Shown: in pieces, positions 63,931-64,000 of the stretch | Numbering within the stretch: the first letter of the stretch is position 1 | How the letters are laid out: each line of letters begins with the position of its first letter | Assembly (NCBI GenBank): GCA_022402525.1 | Contig: JAKRSB010000109.1 | Location: 45,183 to 109,182, forward strand | Reading direction: 5' to 3' | Length of the DNA stretch: 64,000 bases | Origin: Thermosynechococcaceae cyanobacterium MS004 | GTDB lineage: Bacteria; Cyanobacteriota; Cyanobacteriia; Thermosynechococcales; Thermosynechococcaceae | Program-made: the position numbers and the translations under genes | The notes under the pieces: generated by a model | Seen by the model: the letters and a program-made list of their open reading frames with translations, nothing else | Told to the model about the DNA's origin: nothing | The model's database searches: none

Positions 63931-64000
63931 GAATGGGTTGAAGATGAATGGGTTGAAGATGAATGGGTTGAAGATGAATGGGTTGAAGATGAATGGGTTG
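63931..64000. repeat. 15-bp tandem repeat, at least 4.7 copies, cut by window edge
   Basis: Unit gaatgggttgaagat at 63931, 63946, 63961, 63976 and 63991 (partial at the window end), all identical. It lies upstream of the Ycf46-like gene and continues beyond the window. Confidence 0.97.

Overview
The window is chromosomal DNA from a cyanobacterium. The octamer GCGATCGC (HIP1), the highly iterated palindrome of cyanobacterial genomes, recurs throughout in and between genes. Several families are typical of cyanobacteria and plastids: PAP/fibrillin, DUF3134, DUF1818, CIA30, a Ycf46-like AAA ATPase, and a paired sucrose-phosphate synthase and phosphatase. The genus cannot be fixed from the sequence; a Leptolyngbya-like filamentous lineage is only a guess. 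Gene order is mostly single genes or two- to three-gene units on both strands, as is usual for this phylum. I see no prophage, CRISPR array, transposase gene or rRNA operon.

Layout. 1-3.7 kb: a PP2C phosphatase (cut by the window edge) beside a von Willebrand A protein, resembling a TerY-P signalling unit; then mraY and a DUF3134 protein. 4-12.9 kb: PAP/fibrillin, a glycosyltransferase, DAHP synthase, an amidase overlapping yqeK, a PAP2 phosphatase, a Crp-like regulator, a membrane-anchored MsrA and a nitroreductase. 13.2-23.4 kb: a large multi-PAS histidine kinase, a second MsrA, smc, then a fluoride riboswitch ahead of a cation:proton antiporter with a universal-stress domain. 23.4-31.8 kb: an OpuC/ProU-type osmoprotectant ABC operon, a divergent glycosidase-like lipoprotein, a TauE/UreH-like membrane protein, a methyltransferase and a Gfo/Idh/MocA oxidoreductase. 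31.9-42.7 kb: hisIE, a Cof-type HAD phosphatase, a phosphoketolase-like ThDP enzyme, rpoZ, two small cyanobacterial proteins, tRNA-Pro(GGG), msrB, a SWIM protein, an AI-2E-type permease and a NarL-type regulator. 42.8-53.1 kb: a PRC-barrel protein, proA, CIA30, an isocitrate/isopropylmalate-type dehydrogenase, a PBP4-type carboxypeptidase, plsX-fabH, a ferredoxin/metallo-beta-lactamase fusion and a 2TM protein. 53.4-64 kb: glgP, a phosphotransferase/P-loop kinase fusion, an MFS transporter, spp, sps and a Ycf46-like ATPase.

Functionally the window mixes housekeeping (cell wall, chromosome segregation, transcription, lipid, histidine, proline and aromatic synthesis) with stress functions: three methionine sulfoxide reductases, osmoprotectant uptake, sucrose synthesis, glycogen breakdown and fluoride response. 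Osmolyte uptake and sucrose synthesis both fit salt or desiccation tolerance.

The most unusual feature is structural. Nearly every intergenic gap, and at least three genes, carries its own short tandem array with a unit of 11-18 bp, most often exactly 15 bp. The unit sequence differs at each locus, so this is a habit of the genome and not one repeat family. There are also three copies of a non-coding element of about 153 bp with perfect 11-bp terminal inverted repeats and apparent target duplications, that is, a MITE. One copy sits at the stop codon of the phosphoketolase-like gene.
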